A DNA stretch of 64,000 nt from Neoroseomonas eburnea (GTDB lineage Bacteria > Pseudomonadota > Alphaproteobacteria > Acetobacterales > Acetobacteraceae): assembly GCF_018129005.1 (NCBI RefSeq), contig NZ_JAAEDL010000011.1:1-64000 (forward strand), read 5' to 3'. The position numbers and the translations under genes were made by a program. Shown here in pieces: positions 51,437 through 60,259 of the stretch (positions are counted from its first letter, which is position 1; every line of letters starts with the position of its first letter). The notes below the pieces were generated by a model. That model was not told the DNA's origin. It was given only the letters and a program-made list of their open reading frames with translations, and did not search any database.

Positions 51437-52843
51437 ATGAAGCACGCCGCCTTCGCGGGCCGCCTGGTGATGCTCGGCTTCGGCTCGATCGGCGAGGGAG
51501 TCCTGCCGCTGATCCTGCGCCACATCGACATGCCGAAGGACCGCATCGAGATCGTCACCGCCGACGAGCGCGGCGTCGCCATCGCCGCCGAATACGGCAT
51601 CGCGCACACCGTCCTGCCGCTGACGCGGGAGAACTACGAGACCGTGCTGCGCGCCCGCCTGTCCAAGGGCGACTTCCTGCTGAACCTGTCGGTCGATGTC
51701 TCCTCCGTCGCGCTCATCATGCTGTGCCGGGAGATCGGCGCGCTGTATCTCGACACCTGCATCGAGCCCTGGGCCGGCGGCTACACCGACCCGACCCTGA
51801 CGCCCTCCCAGCGGTCCAACTACGCGCTGCGGGAAAGCGCGCTCGCGCTGAAGAATGGCGCCGGCCCGACCGCGGTCACGACGCACGGCGCCAATCCGGG
51901 CCTGGTCTCACACTTCGTGAAGCAGGCGCTGCTCGACATCGCGCGCGACACCGGCCACGACACGGCCGTGCCGGCGAACCGCGAGGGCTGGGCGAAGCTC
52001 GCCGCAGACCTCGGCGTGAAGGTGATCCACATCGCCGAGCGCGATACCCAGGTCGCCGCCGGCCGGCCGAAGCGGCGCGGCGAGTTCGTCAACACCTGGT
52101 CGATCGACGGCTTCACCGGCGAGGGCTGCCAGCCGGCCGAGCTCGGCTGGGGCACGCACGAGAAGGCCATGCCGGCGGACGGCAAGCGCCACGATTTCGG
52201 CTGCGACGCGGCGATCTACCTGATGCGCCCGGGCGCTTCCACGCGCGTGCGGTCCTGGACGCCGCTGGAGGGGCCGATGCACTCCTTCCTGATCACGCAC
52301 AATGAGAGCATCTCGCTCGCCGACTACTACACGCTGCGCGACGACAAGGGCGCCGTGGTGTACCGCCCGACGGCGCACTACGCCTACCATCCCTGCGACG
52401 ACGCGGTGCTGTCGGTGCACGAGTTCGCCGGGCGGAACTGGGAGCTGCAGGCCGAGAAGCGCCTGATGATGGAGGAGATCACCTCCGGCATGGACGAGCT
52501 CGGCGTGCTGCTGATGGGCCATGCGAAGGGCGCCTACTGGTACGGATCCCGCCTGACGATCGAGGAGGCGCGCAAGCTCTGCCCGCACAACAACGCGACC
52601 TCGCTGCAGGTCTGCGTCGCGGTGCTGGCCGGGATGGTCCACGCGATCGAGAACCCGAACGCCGGCGTGCTGGAGGCGGATGAGCTCGACCATGCGCGGG
52701 CGCTCGAGATCTGCCTTCCGTATCTCGGCGAGATGGCCGGCGTCTATTCGGACTGGACGCCGCTGCAGGACCGCGGCGCGCTGTTCCCGGAGGAGGTCGA
52801 CACCGCCTGCCCGTGGCAGTTCGCCAATTTCCGCGTGACCTGA
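51437..52843 (+). CDS. hss: Homospermidine synthase
   Basis: A 468-residue NAD-dependent enzyme. The N-terminal Rossmann motif MLGFGSIGEGVLPLILRHID lies at residues about 11-30. LYLDTCIEPWAGGYTDPTL near 101, TTHGANPGLVSHFVKQALLD near 147, YRPTAHYAYHPCDDAVLSVH near 310, and YWYGSRLTIEEARKLCPHNN near 369 match bacterial HSS. It transfers an aminobutyl group between putrescine molecules to give sym-homospermidine, a characteristic polyamine of alphaproteobacteria. AAGGA lies before the ATG. It is co-transcribed with the decarboxylase, 27 bases upstream, and followed by a strong terminator. Confidence 0.95.
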   Translation: MKHAAFAGRLVMLGFGSIGEGVLPLILRHIDMPKDRIEIVTADERGVAIAAEYGIAHTVLPLTRENYETVLRARLSKGDFLLNLSVDVSSVALIMLCREIGALYLDTCIEPWAGGYTDPTLTPSQRSNYALRESALALKNGAGPTAVTTHGANPGLVSHFVKQALLDIARDTGHDTAVPANREGWAKLAADLGVKVIHIAERDTQVAAGRPKRRGEFVNTWSIDGFTGEGCQPAELGWGTHEKAMPADGKRHDFGCDAAIYLMRPGASTRVRSWTPLEGPMHSFLITHNESISLADYYTLRDDKGAVVYRPTAHYAYHPCDDAVLSVHEFAGRNWELQAEKRLMMEEITSGMDELGVLLMGHAKGAYWYGSRLTIEEARKLCPHNNATSLQVCVAVLAGMVHAIENPNAGVLEADELDHARALEICLPYLGEMAGVYSDWTPLQDRGALFPEEVDTACPWQFANFRVT

Positions 52844-52854
52844 ACATCGCGGCG

Positions 52855-52882
52855 CCCCTGCCGGCTGTCCGGCCGGCAGGGG
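52855..52882 (+). terminator. Rho-independent-like terminator after hss
   Basis: CCCCTGCCGGC and GCCGGCAGGGG form a perfect 11-bp stem with a TGTCCG loop, 11 bases after the hss stop. CCGCCTTTCCCC follows, with a short T-run, so it probably ends the polyamine operon. Confidence 0.7.
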
Positions 52883-53049
52883 CCGCCTTTCCCCGAGGCA
52901 CCGAAGCCTCGCTGCGGGAGCGGCCCCGGGGAGCAGCAGGCCGGGAAGGAGGTCCCCGGAGATCCGAGGCCGCGCTTCGGGCCGATGCCGGAAACATCTT
53001 GATCTCCCTGCGCCTCCTCGCGATCAATGTGCAAAACGAGGCGCTGACC

Positions 53050-55062
53050 ATGTCCTCGCTCGCCACCGGGCACGATGTCGCCGATTTCGAGGCGTCCGCT
53101 TGCGTCTACACCACCCTGATCGGCAACTACGAAACGCTCAACGAGCAACCGGTCGCCGCGGCCTCGAAGCTGCGCTTCATCTGCCTCACGGATGATGCGT
53201 CGCTGCGCAGCGGGAGCTGGGAGATCCGCCTCGTCGAGCCGGTCTTCGCAAGCGATCCCATCCGGAGCCAGCGCGACCTCAAGATCCGTCCGCATCTCCA
53301 CCTGCGGGAGTTCGCGCGCTCGCTCTACATCGACAACAGCGTCATCCTGAAGGCGCCACCGGCGACGCTGTTCGAGCTGGCCGACGCATCGAAGGAGGGG
53401 TTCCTCATGCCCCCCCACAGCTACCGCGAGACCGTGCTGGACGAGTTCCTCGAGGTCTCGCGCCTCGGCTTCGACGACAACACGCGGATCTACGAGCAAC
53501 TGAACCACTACATGCTGAGCCATCCGGAGATGCTGCAGGAACGCCCCTGGTGGACGGCGATCATGGTGCGGAACCACCGCGACCCCGCGACCTGCGCGGC
53601 GCTCGAGGCCTGGGCGCTGCATGTCATGCGCTATTCGCGGCGGGACCAGCTCTCGGTGAATTTGGCGCTCCGTTCCGCAGGCATCCGGCCGGCGCCGTTT
53701 CAGATCGACAACCTCGCCTCGGAATTCCACAGCTGGCCGCATGCGCCCGCCCGCGACAGGCAGCGCGGGGAGCGGAACACCGCGCTGAGCATGATGCCTC
53801 TCGCCGCGCGCCTACGCCTCGTCGAGCAGCGGCTCGGCGAGAGCGAGAAGACCGCAGCCGATCTCGCCGCCACCGCGGAGCGGCGGCTGAGGGAGAGCGA
53901 GCAGGCAGCGACGGCCCTTGCCGCCATGGAGCAGCGGCTGAGGGAGAGCGAGAAGACCGTGGCCGCCCTCGCGCATGTCGAACAGCGCCTCCAGGAAAGT
54001 GACCGGCGGCTGATCGAGAGCGAGCGGAGGCTGCATGAGTACGAGCAGCGGCTCCGTGAGAGCGAGCAGCGGCTCCACGAGAGCGAGCGGAGGCGCGATG
54101 AAGGCGAGCAGGCGGCAGCCGCCCTCGCCGCGGCCCGCGACGCCTTGCTGCACTCCACGAGTTGGCGGATCACCGCGCCGCTGCGCTGGCTCAAGGGCCG
54201 GGCGTCCGACGCCCTCCGCGCCGGCCCGCCCCCGGTGTCGCCCCCGGTGTCGCCCCCTGCCGGGACCGGTCCGGTACCGCAGGACCCATCGCCCGTCGCC
54301 GAGCGCCCCGCCGCCCCGCCGGATCGTGTCCTCACCCAGGCAGGGCACTGGATCCACGTCGATCCGGACGATCCGCGCGGGCGGGCCCTGGTGAAGGCCG
54401 GCGGCTCCCTCAATCCGCCGACGCTTGCCGCCTGGCAGCTTCTCCTGGCGGAAGGCGGCTGGACACATGTGATCGATGTCGGGGCGAACTACGGCGAGAT
54501 GCTCGTTCATGGCGGCCTGCCGCCGGGGGCGCAGGTCATCGCCTTCGAACCCAGCGCCGCCATCCGCAGCCGGCTGGAGCGGACCCTCGGGGAGGCGGGC
54601 ATCGACGCCGTCATCAGCGATGCCGCGCTGTCGGATGCCGAAGGGACGGGCGCGCTGCTGATCGATCCATTGTGGTCAGGCACGACGCGGCTGGCGCATC
54701 CGGTAGAGGAGGGCGCGATCCCGGTCCGCACCACGACGCTCGGTGCCGTGCTCCGCGACACCGGGGCCGCGATGCCTGCCCTCCGCCCCCTGGTGAAGAT
54801 CGATGTCGAGGGCCACGAGACCGAGGTTCTGCGCGGCGTCATGCGGGATCTGCCGGAACTGGGTGGCTTCGCCGCGCTCGTCGAGGTGCTGCATGCATCG
54901 CCGGCCGATCTGGAGTGGATCGAGCAGACCTTCGATATCGAGGTGCTCCGGCTCGGCACACCGGGCGGGCTCGAGGCCGCGCCGCGGGGACGGCTGCGGG
55001 AGATGCTCGCCAGCGACGCCTATTACGGCCAGGACGTCGTCCTGCGCCGCAGGAAGTCCTGA
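53050..55062 (+). CDS. DUF616 glycosyltransferase-like, coiled-coil, FkbM methyltransferase fusion
   Basis: A 670-residue fusion starting at MSSLATGHD; no other Met occurs between 52813 and here, and the upstream frame overlaps hss. Residues about 14-240 are DUF616-like (CVYTTLIGNYETLNEQP, YIDNSVILKAPP, MVRNHRDPATCAALEAW). Residues about 255-365 are a repetitive coiled coil of the RLRESEQ type. A Pro-rich linker follows near 395-415. An FkbM domain follows: THVIDVGANYGEMLVHGG near 472, FEPSAAIRSRL near 500, and LVKIDVEGHETEVLRGV near 580. It presumably glycosylates and methylates a surface glycan or protein. There is no membrane anchor or signal. Confidence 0.8.
   Translation: MSSLATGHDVADFEASACVYTTLIGNYETLNEQPVAAASKLRFICLTDDASLRSGSWEIRLVEPVFASDPIRSQRDLKIRPHLHLREFARSLYIDNSVILKAPPATLFELADASKEGFLMPPHSYRETVLDEFLEVSRLGFDDNTRIYEQLNHYMLSHPEMLQERPWWTAIMVRNHRDPATCAALEAWALHVMRYSRRDQLSVNLALRSAGIRPAPFQIDNLASEFHSWPHAPARDRQRGERNTALSMMPLAARLRLVEQRLGESEKTAADLAATAERRLRESEQAATALAAMEQRLRESEKTVAALAHVEQRLQESDRRLIESERRLHEYEQRLRESEQRLHESERRRDEGEQAAAALAAARDALLHSTSWRITAPLRWLKGRASDALRAGPPPVSPPVSPPAGTGPVPQDPSPVAERPAAPPDRVLTQAGHWIHVDPDDPRGRALVKAGGSLNPPTLAAWQLLLAEGGWTHVIDVGANYGEMLVHGGLPPGAQVIAFEPSAAIRSRLERTLGEAGIDAVISDAALSDAEGTGALLIDPLWSGTTRLAHPVEEGAIPVRTTTLGAVLRDTGAAMPALRPLVKIDVEGHETEVLRGVMRDLPELGGFAALVEVLHASPADLEWIEQTFDIEVLRLGTPGGLEAAPRGRLREMLASDAYYGQDVVLRRRKS
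53820..54110 (+). repeat. Internal degenerate tandem repeat encoding coiled coil
   Basis: Within the fusion gene, the unit RLRESEQ/RLGESEK, spaced at 7 and about 20-23 residues, recurs at least eight times, and the DNA is likewise repetitive (repeated GAGAGCGAG and CAGCGGCT blocks). Copy number could vary by replication slippage between strains. Confidence 0.75.
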
Positions 55063-55237
55063 CATCTACCGCACGGGCCGCTGACGACGGCCTGAGGCAC
55101 GCCGCGCAAGCCGATCGATACGCGCCGCCGCCTGCCGCGGCGCCCAAGCCGGTTGGCGGTTCGCGAACGTCCAGGGCGTGTCACGCCGCCCTTCCCTGGG
55201 CCTCCCGGCCAGCCGGCGAAGCGCCCATTGAACCCAC

Positions 55238-55300
55238 GGTTTCCAAAGGCCTTTCGGCCTCTGGCGGGTGGGGCTTGGGGAGGGCGGCGCCCTCCCCAAT
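55238..55300 (+). repeat. Double-hairpin repeat, copy 3
   Basis: CCAAAGGCC-TTTC-GGCCTCTGG (one mismatch) at 55243-55264 is followed by GGGGAGGGC-GGC-GCCCTCCCC at 55277-55297. The copy lies 40 bases upstream of the acyl-CoA dehydrogenase start. The rest of the gap 55063-55340 shows no gene. Confidence 0.8.
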
Positions 55301-55340
55301 CCGTCCCCCGCGGCGTATCCTGCCTTCAAAGGAGACGCCC

Positions 55341-57044
55341 ATGACCATCATCCGCCCGAACCGCCCCGCCCCCGTGGGCGCCGAGGCCGTGCCCGACAGC
55401 CACGGCCTCAACCTGTTCCGCGCGGACCCGATGCTCGCGGCGCTGCTGCCGCTCTACCTGCCGCGTGACCTGCTCGATCACCTGGCACCGCACCTGGACC
55501 GTCTCGGTGGCCTTGCCGGCGGCAGGCTGGCGGAGCTGGCGGCAACGGCCGACGTGAATCCGCCCGTGCTGAACATGCGCACGCGGCGTGGCGAGGATGC
55601 GCAATCCATCGCCTATCATCCCGCCTATCGCGACCTGGAACGCACCGCCTTCGGCGACTACGGCCTGGCCGCGCTGTCGCATCGCGGCGGCGTGCTGGAC
55701 TGGCCCGCGCCGATGCCGGCGGCGGCGAAATACGCCATCACCTACCTGTTCGTGCAGGCGGAGTTCGGCCTGTGCTGCCCGGTCTCGATGACCGACAGCC
55801 TGACGCGCACGCTGCGCAAGTTCGGCGCACCGGCGTTGATCGACCGCTACCTGCCTGCACTGACCTCGCAGGACATGGACGAATTGTTCCAGGGCGCGAT
55901 GTTCATGACGGAACAGGGCGCGGGATCGGACATCGCCAACACCGCGGTCACCGCCGCGCCCCTGCCGGACGGCGCCTGGGCGCTGACCGGCGACAAGTGG
56001 TTCTGCTCCAACGCCGATGCGGAGCTCGCCATGGTGCTGGCGCGGCCCGAAGGCGCGCCGCCGGGCATCAAGGGGGTGTCGCTCTTCCTGCTGCCCCGCA
56101 CCCTGCCGGACGGCACACCGAACCGCTACCGCATCGTGCGGCTAAAGGAAAAACTGGGCACCCGGTCGATGGCCTCCGGCGAGATCAGGCTGGAAGGTGC
56201 TGTGGCCTGGATGATCGGCGAGCCTGGCGCCGGCATGCGCCAGATGGCCGACATGGTGAACAACTCCCGCCTCTCGAACGGCGTGCGCGCCGCCGGGATG
56301 ATGCGCAAGGCGGTGACGGAGGCGCTCTACATTGCCCATCGCCGCATCGCCTTCGGTACGCCGATCGTCGCCCTGCCGCTGATGCGCCGCCAGCTCGCGA
56401 AGATGCTGGTGCGCGCGGAGCAGGCACGGACCATGGTGTTCCAGACCGCCGAGGCGCTGCGCCGTTCCGACGCCGGCGAGCCCGGCGCCTACGCCCTGCT
56501 GCGCATCCTGACGCCGCTTATCAAGTTCCGCGCCTGCCGCGATGCGCGCGTCGTCACCGGCGATGCGATGGAGGTGCGCGGCGGCTGCGGCTACATCGAG
56601 GACTTCCCCGATGCGCGCCTCGTGCGCGATGCGCATCTCGGCTCGATCTGGGAGGGCACCAGCAACATCGTCGCGCTCGACGTGCTGCGCGCCGCGGCGC
56701 GGGAGGGGTCGCTTGAGGCGTTGGAGGCGCATCTCGCCGGCCTGCGCGCCGCGACGCCCGATCCGCTGCCGGGGCTGGAGGAGGCGACGGGCCGCGCCTT
56801 CGCCCTGGCGCGCCATGCCGGCGGCGAGGGCGGCGCGGAACTCGCCCGCCAGGCGGCGACCGCGCTCTACAACCTGGCGTCGGCCACCGCCATGGCGTGG
56901 GAAGCCGCGCGCGCGGACCTGCCGCAGCGGCGCAGCCTTGCCGCCATGGTGCTGACGCACCGCGTGCTGCCGCGCGACCCGCTGGCGCCGGCGCCGGAGG
57001 AGATCGGCGACGCGCTGTTGCCGGACCCGGGCGAAGGACGCTGA
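55341..57044 (+). CDS. AidB-like acyl-CoA dehydrogenase family protein
   Basis: A 567-residue flavoprotein, longer than catabolic acyl-CoA dehydrogenases (about 380) and close to the AidB/isovaleryl-type group. AAAGGAG lies before the ATG. GAMFMTEQGAGSDIANTAVT near residue 192 and WALTGDKWFCSNADAELAMV near 215 match the FAD-binding middle domain. RGGCGYIEDFPDARLVRDA near 414 and IWEGTSNIVALDVLR near 437 match the C-terminal helical domain, with the catalytic-site Glu region retained. AidB binds DNA and protects against alkylation; whether this member does so or oxidises an acyl-CoA cannot be decided here. The stop is followed by repeat copy 4. Confidence 0.88.
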   Translation: MTIIRPNRPAPVGAEAVPDSHGLNLFRADPMLAALLPLYLPRDLLDHLAPHLDRLGGLAGGRLAELAATADVNPPVLNMRTRRGEDAQSIAYHPAYRDLERTAFGDYGLAALSHRGGVLDWPAPMPAAAKYAITYLFVQAEFGLCCPVSMTDSLTRTLRKFGAPALIDRYLPALTSQDMDELFQGAMFMTEQGAGSDIANTAVTAAPLPDGAWALTGDKWFCSNADAELAMVLARPEGAPPGIKGVSLFLLPRTLPDGTPNRYRIVRLKEKLGTRSMASGEIRLEGAVAWMIGEPGAGMRQMADMVNNSRLSNGVRAAGMMRKAVTEALYIAHRRIAFGTPIVALPLMRRQLAKMLVRAEQARTMVFQTAEALRRSDAGEPGAYALLRILTPLIKFRACRDARVVTGDAMEVRGGCGYIEDFPDARLVRDAHLGSIWEGTSNIVALDVLRAAAREGSLEALEAHLAGLRAATPDPLPGLEEATGRAFALARHAGGEGGAELARQAATALYNLASATAMAWEAARADLPQRRSLAAMVLTHRVLPRDPLAPAPEEIGDALLPDPGEGR

Positions 57045-57047
57045 AGG

Positions 57048-57105
57048 CCGGAGGGGCGCCGCCCCTCCGGACCACCCCGCCAAAGGCCCGGGGCCTTTGG
57101 AAACC
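57048..57105 (-). repeat. Double-hairpin repeat, copy 4
   Basis: CCGGAGGGGC-GCC-GCCCCTCCGG at 57048-57070 and CCAAAGGCC-CGG-GGCCTTTGG at 57080-57100, both perfect, start three bases after the acyl-CoA dehydrogenase stop. The order and orientation are the same as copy 1. Confidence 0.8.
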
Positions 57106-57202
57106 GTCACCTGGCATCGCGCGCCAATGTCGAACCCGCACCCGCGCACCGCCCGCGCCGTGACGATCCGGCATGCCTGCGATGCCCGGCGCCAAGAAAA
57201 GG

Positions 57203-57260
57203 TTCCCAAAGGCCTTTCGGCCTTTGGCGGGTGAAGTTTGGGGAGGGCAGAGCCCTCCCC
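57203..57260 (+). repeat. Double-hairpin repeat, copy 5
   Basis: CCAAAGGCC-TTTC-GGCCTTTGG at 57206-57227 and GGGGAGGGC-AGA-GCCCTCCCC at 57240-57260 abut the stop codon of the following minus-strand gene. Relative to that gene the order is G-rich hairpin first, as in copies 1 and 4. About 100 bases separate it from the inverted copy 4. Confidence 0.8.
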
Positions 57261-57733
57261 TACCTGCAGACCGCCCGCACCTGCTCCGGCCCGCTGACGA
57301 AACGCCCGTGCCGCATGCCCCGGCTGTTCTCGCGGAAGCCGCTCACTTCGCATTGCCTGGCGGCGGGCGGCACCGCGGCCATCAGCCCGGACTCCAGCCC
57401 CTCGTAGCGGCAGACCAGCCGGTAGGGCTGCTGGTTGCCGCCAAGGTCCCACCATTCCCGCCGGGTGCGCGGGTCCTGGTCGGGTCGGAGCTGCACGCGG
57501 TCGGCCGGGTCGCCCTCGAAGAGGTCGGCGCCGCGCAGCCAGTGGCGCTGGCGCTCGGGCCGCACCTCCCAGCCCATGGGGGCGCGCAGCCGGTCGCCGG
57601 GGTCGACCTCCACCGACGGCGGGCAGGCGATCAGCGGAATGGCGGGCGGTGCGGCCGGCGGGCGCTGGCGCTGCTGGGCCTGCGCCCCGGCAGCGGTCAG
57701 CCCGAGCAGGGCAATGGCAAGGGCGATGCGCAT
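57260..57733 (-). CDS. Small secreted protein of unknown function
   Basis: A 157-residue protein with a clear Sec signal ([19 protein letters not shown], cleavage before QQ). The mature part has a [15 protein letters not shown] opening, single-Trp motifs ([16 protein letters not shown]), [19 protein letters not shown], and conserved-looking Cys residues that could form disulphides (ACPP, LVCRYE, RQCEVSG, RAVCR). The layout resembles the STY0301-type family of small periplasmic proteins, but I am not certain. It is predicted periplasmic and monocistronic; the stop overlaps repeat copy 5. Confidence 0.65.
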   Translation of the reverse strand: MRIALAIALLGLTAAGAQAQQRQRPPAAPPAIPLIACPPSVEVDPGDRLRAPMGWEVRPERQRHWLRGADLFEGDPADRVQLRPDQDPRTRREWWDLGGNQQPYRLVCRYEGLESGLMAAVPPAARQCEVSGFRENSRGMRHGRFVSGPEQVRAVCR

Positions 57734-57821
57734 GGCGTTCCTTCCTTTCCCCGCCGATCCGCGGCGGGACCGCGCATCTTGTTGCGCCGGCGGTCAGGCC
57801 GCCAGCCCCGCTCCGGCAGGA

Positions 57822-58766
57822 TCAAGGCGCGAGCAGACGCTCCGCCACCTCGAAGGCGACGCGCCCGGTCTCGTCCAGCGGCTCGCGGGTGAAGGGGGTT
57901 GGCGCCTCGGCCAGCGGGCGGGCCTGGCCGGCGGCGTAGATGCTCTCGTGCAGGCGCCGGTGGCGCTCCCCGAGGCCGCCCGGATCGGCGATGAAGACCG
58001 GCACCCGGGTCGCCAGCGCCTCGGAGATCATCGAGACGGAATCCCCGGTGACCACCACCGCATCGGCCCAGGCGAGCATCCCGGCATAGGGGTTGGGCCC
58101 GCCATCCCCCCAGCGGCGCATGTGGTGCGGCAACGGGCCGAGCAGCTCGGCCACCGCCGCTTCCGCCGGCCGACCGGTGCGGCGGGACCCGGTGGCGAGC
58201 ACGCTGCCGGCGAAGCCCGCGACCTGGCGGGCGATGGCGGCGGCGGTCTCGGGCGCCATGCCCTCGCCGCGCGGCGGGCCGCCAAGCAGCAGGGCGATGC
58301 GCGGGCCCGGGAATTCCCCGAACATGGCCCATTCCTCCCGCGCCGCGTCGAGCCGCGCGGGGGACATGCGATGGGTCGCGCCGAGGATGGGCAGGATGTT
58401 GCGCGCCGCCGGCGGCGAATCGTGGTGGCCGACGACCAGCAGGTCGAAGCGGTGCTCGGCGAAGTGCGGGCGCATGCAGTGGACGGTGCGCACCCCCCGG
58501 GCCGCCAGCCACAGCGCAGCCGGCGCGCTGCGCCGCCCGGCGGAGATGGCGAGGTCCGGCCAGGACCCGGCGAATTCCCGCCGCGCGGCCCCCGCCAGCC
58601 CGGCCAGGGTCGCCCAGCGCAACGGCAGGCGGGCCAGCGGCCCCCATTCCAGCGGTACGGTCCGGAAGGGCCGGCCCAGGCGTTCGGCGATGCCCAGCGC
58701 CTGGGCCGCCGTCCCGGCCCGGGGGTCGGCCAGCACCCAGATGCGCCCCGCGGTCGCCTCCGTCAT
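57822..58766 (-). CDS. ELM1/DUF1022-like protein
   Basis: A 314-residue protein similar to the mitochondrial-fission ELM1 family. [20 protein letters not shown] near the N-terminus, [20 protein letters not shown] near 91, [19 protein letters not shown] near 150, and [20 protein letters not shown] near 243 are typical. The last two segments show a GT-B-like donor site, so the fold is related to glycosyltransferases. The bacterial function is not established. Divergent from pyrE with a 63-base gap. Confidence 0.85.
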   Translation of the reverse strand: MTEATAGRIWVLADPRAGTAAQALGIAERLGRPFRTVPLEWGPLARLPLRWATLAGLAGAARREFAGSWPDLAISAGRRSAPAALWLAARGVRTVHCMRPHFAEHRFDLLVVGHHDSPPAARNILPILGATHRMSPARLDAAREEWAMFGEFPGPRIALLLGGPPRGEGMAPETAAAIARQVAGFAGSVLATGSRRTGRPAEAAVAELLGPLPHHMRRWGDGGPNPYAGMLAWADAVVVTGDSVSMISEALATRVPVFIADPGGLGERHRRLHESIYAAGQARPLAEAPTPFTREPLDETGRVAFEVAERLLAP

Positions 58767-58829
58767 GGACGCGGCCCGTCCCGCCGACTACCAGAGGGGG
58801 AAACGGGACCACCACCAGGACGAACCACC

Positions 58830-59552
58830 ATGACCGCGCTGCACGCCTCCGACTGGGACCGCGACGCCGCCCTGACCACCGCGCGCATCCTGCTCGAGAT
58901 CAAGGCCGTCAACTTCCGCCCCGAGGAGCCCTACACCTTCACGAGCGGCTGGAAGAGCCCCGTCTATATCGACTGCCGCAAGATCATCTCCTTCCCCCGG
59001 GCGCGCAACCGCATCATGGAACTGGGCGTCGAGAAGATCGGCCGGCATGTCGGCTATGAATCGATCGACATCGTGGTGGGCGGCGAGACGGCCGGCATCC
59101 CCTTCGGCGCCTGGATCGCCGACAGGATGATGGCGCCCATGGCCTATGTGCGGAAGAAGCCGAAGGGCTTCGGGCGCAACGCGCTGATCGAGGGCGAGGT
59201 GCCGATCGGCCAGCGCACCCTGCTGGTCGAGGACCTGACCACCGATGGCGGCTCCAAGATCCGCTTCGCCAATGCGCTGCGCGAGGCGGGCGCGATCTGC
59301 GACCACACCTTCGTGGTGTTCTACTACGGCGTCTTCCCCGGCTCCTTCGAGAAGCTGAAGGACATGGGGCTGAACCTCCACCACCTCTGCACCTGGTGGG
59401 ATGTGCTCGAGGTCTGCCGGGAACGGCCCTATTTCAGCGAGGCCGCGCTGAAGGAGGTGCGGAAGTTCCTGGAAGACCCCGTGACCTGGTCGAAGGCGCA
59501 TGGCGGGATCGGCAGCGCGGAGGAGGCGAAGCCGAAGGACGCGGCGGAGTGA
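58830..59552 (+). CDS. pyrE: Orotate phosphoribosyltransferase
   Basis: A 240-residue enzyme. [20 protein letters not shown] near residue 31 binds orotate; [20 protein letters not shown] near 82 and the PRPP motif [20 protein letters not shown] near 128 are the catalytic and pyrophosphate sites. It makes OMP from orotate and PRPP in pyrimidine synthesis. It is longer than E. coli PyrE (213) by a C-terminal extension. The start follows CCAGGA at eight bases. The stop overlaps the GTG of the next gene, GTGA. Confidence 0.95.
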   Translation: MTALHASDWDRDAALTTARILLEIKAVNFRPEEPYTFTSGWKSPVYIDCRKIISFPRARNRIMELGVEKIGRHVGYESIDIVVGGETAGIPFGAWIADRMMAPMAYVRKKPKGFGRNALIEGEVPIGQRTLLVEDLTTDGGSKIRFANALREAGAICDHTFVVFYYGVFPGSFEKLKDMGLNLHHLCTWWDVLEVCRERPYFSEAALKEVRKFLEDPVTWSKAHGGIGSAEEAKPKDAAE

Positions 59553-60259
59553 ATGCGAGCGGGAGGACATCGCGTCCGTTCGAACGTGAGTGGATGCTGT
59601 CCTCCTGCGCCACCTACCGCGTCGAGAGTACCCGCAAGGGTAGAGACGAGGTCTTAGACTTCGACCGCACCGTACCCCCACGTGGACGCGGTCGCGAGAA
59701 CTGGCATAGGGAACGCTTCTGTATCCTCAACCTGCTCGCGCATCTCCAGTGCCAGACGCCCAGCCTCTTTCCCGCCGAACTCGTTCGCCAGCAAGCACCT
59801 GACTTCTTGCTTCGCCCCACTGTCGTACACAGCCCGATCGCCATCGAACACACTGACGCGGGCGCCCATGAGTACCAATGCGTCCTGGACGAAGACGCTG
59901 AACGAGACGAGCGCGCTCCTGTGACCATTGGCGCGCGCCGCTCCGATACCGGTCAGCATGCCAAGTTTGATGGACGGGTCAGCAACGCACCGGAGCAATG
60001 CTGGTTGCAGGACATACGCGATGCCATTCGTCGCAAGTCCCATCTGAGGTGTTGGCGCAATGCGCCGCCAAACGCGCAACGCTGGATCTTGGCCTTCGAC
60101 AATTCGGGGGCGGGCATTTTTGTTGACGACGATGCTGCGAGAGCAATGCTCTCTCAGGCGTTGTCGATCAACGAAACCGTTGGCGCCAAAATTCTGGCCT
60201 TTGCCTTGGTCAGACGCGATATGAGTGTCCTTCTGCAACACGCGGCAGCAACGGCATGA
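59549..60259 (+). CDS. Protein of unknown function, possible PD-(D/E)XK nuclease fold
   Basis: A 236-residue protein, GTG start overlapping the pyrE stop; a shorter form would begin at ATG 59594. The segment [20 protein letters not shown] near residue 90, followed by DAGAHEYQ, resembles the PD-x(n)-E-x-T core of PD-(D/E)XK nuclease-like proteins: Asp in PDF, Glu in AIEHT. No recognised domain beyond that. The DNA is visibly less GC-rich than neighbours, with codon choices unlike the adjacent pyrE, suggesting transfer. Its stop overlaps the next gene's ATG by four bases (ATGA), so it is fitted exactly between two conserved genes. I do not know its function. Confidence 0.55.
   Translation: MNASGRTSRPFEREWMLSSCATYRVESTRKGRDEVLDFDRTVPPRGRGRENWHRERFCILNLLAHLQCQTPSLFPAELVRQQAPDFLLRPTVVHSPIAIEHTDAGAHEYQCVLDEDAERDERAPVTIGARRSDTGQHAKFDGRVSNAPEQCWLQDIRDAIRRKSHLRCWRNAPPNAQRWILAFDNSGAGIFVDDDAARAMLSQALSINETVGAKILAFALVRRDMSVLLQHAAATA

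Noticed and set aside
53820-54110. CRISPR-like repeat array
   Set aside because: The periodic sequence is coding, in frame, with heptad-type repeats and no unique spacers.
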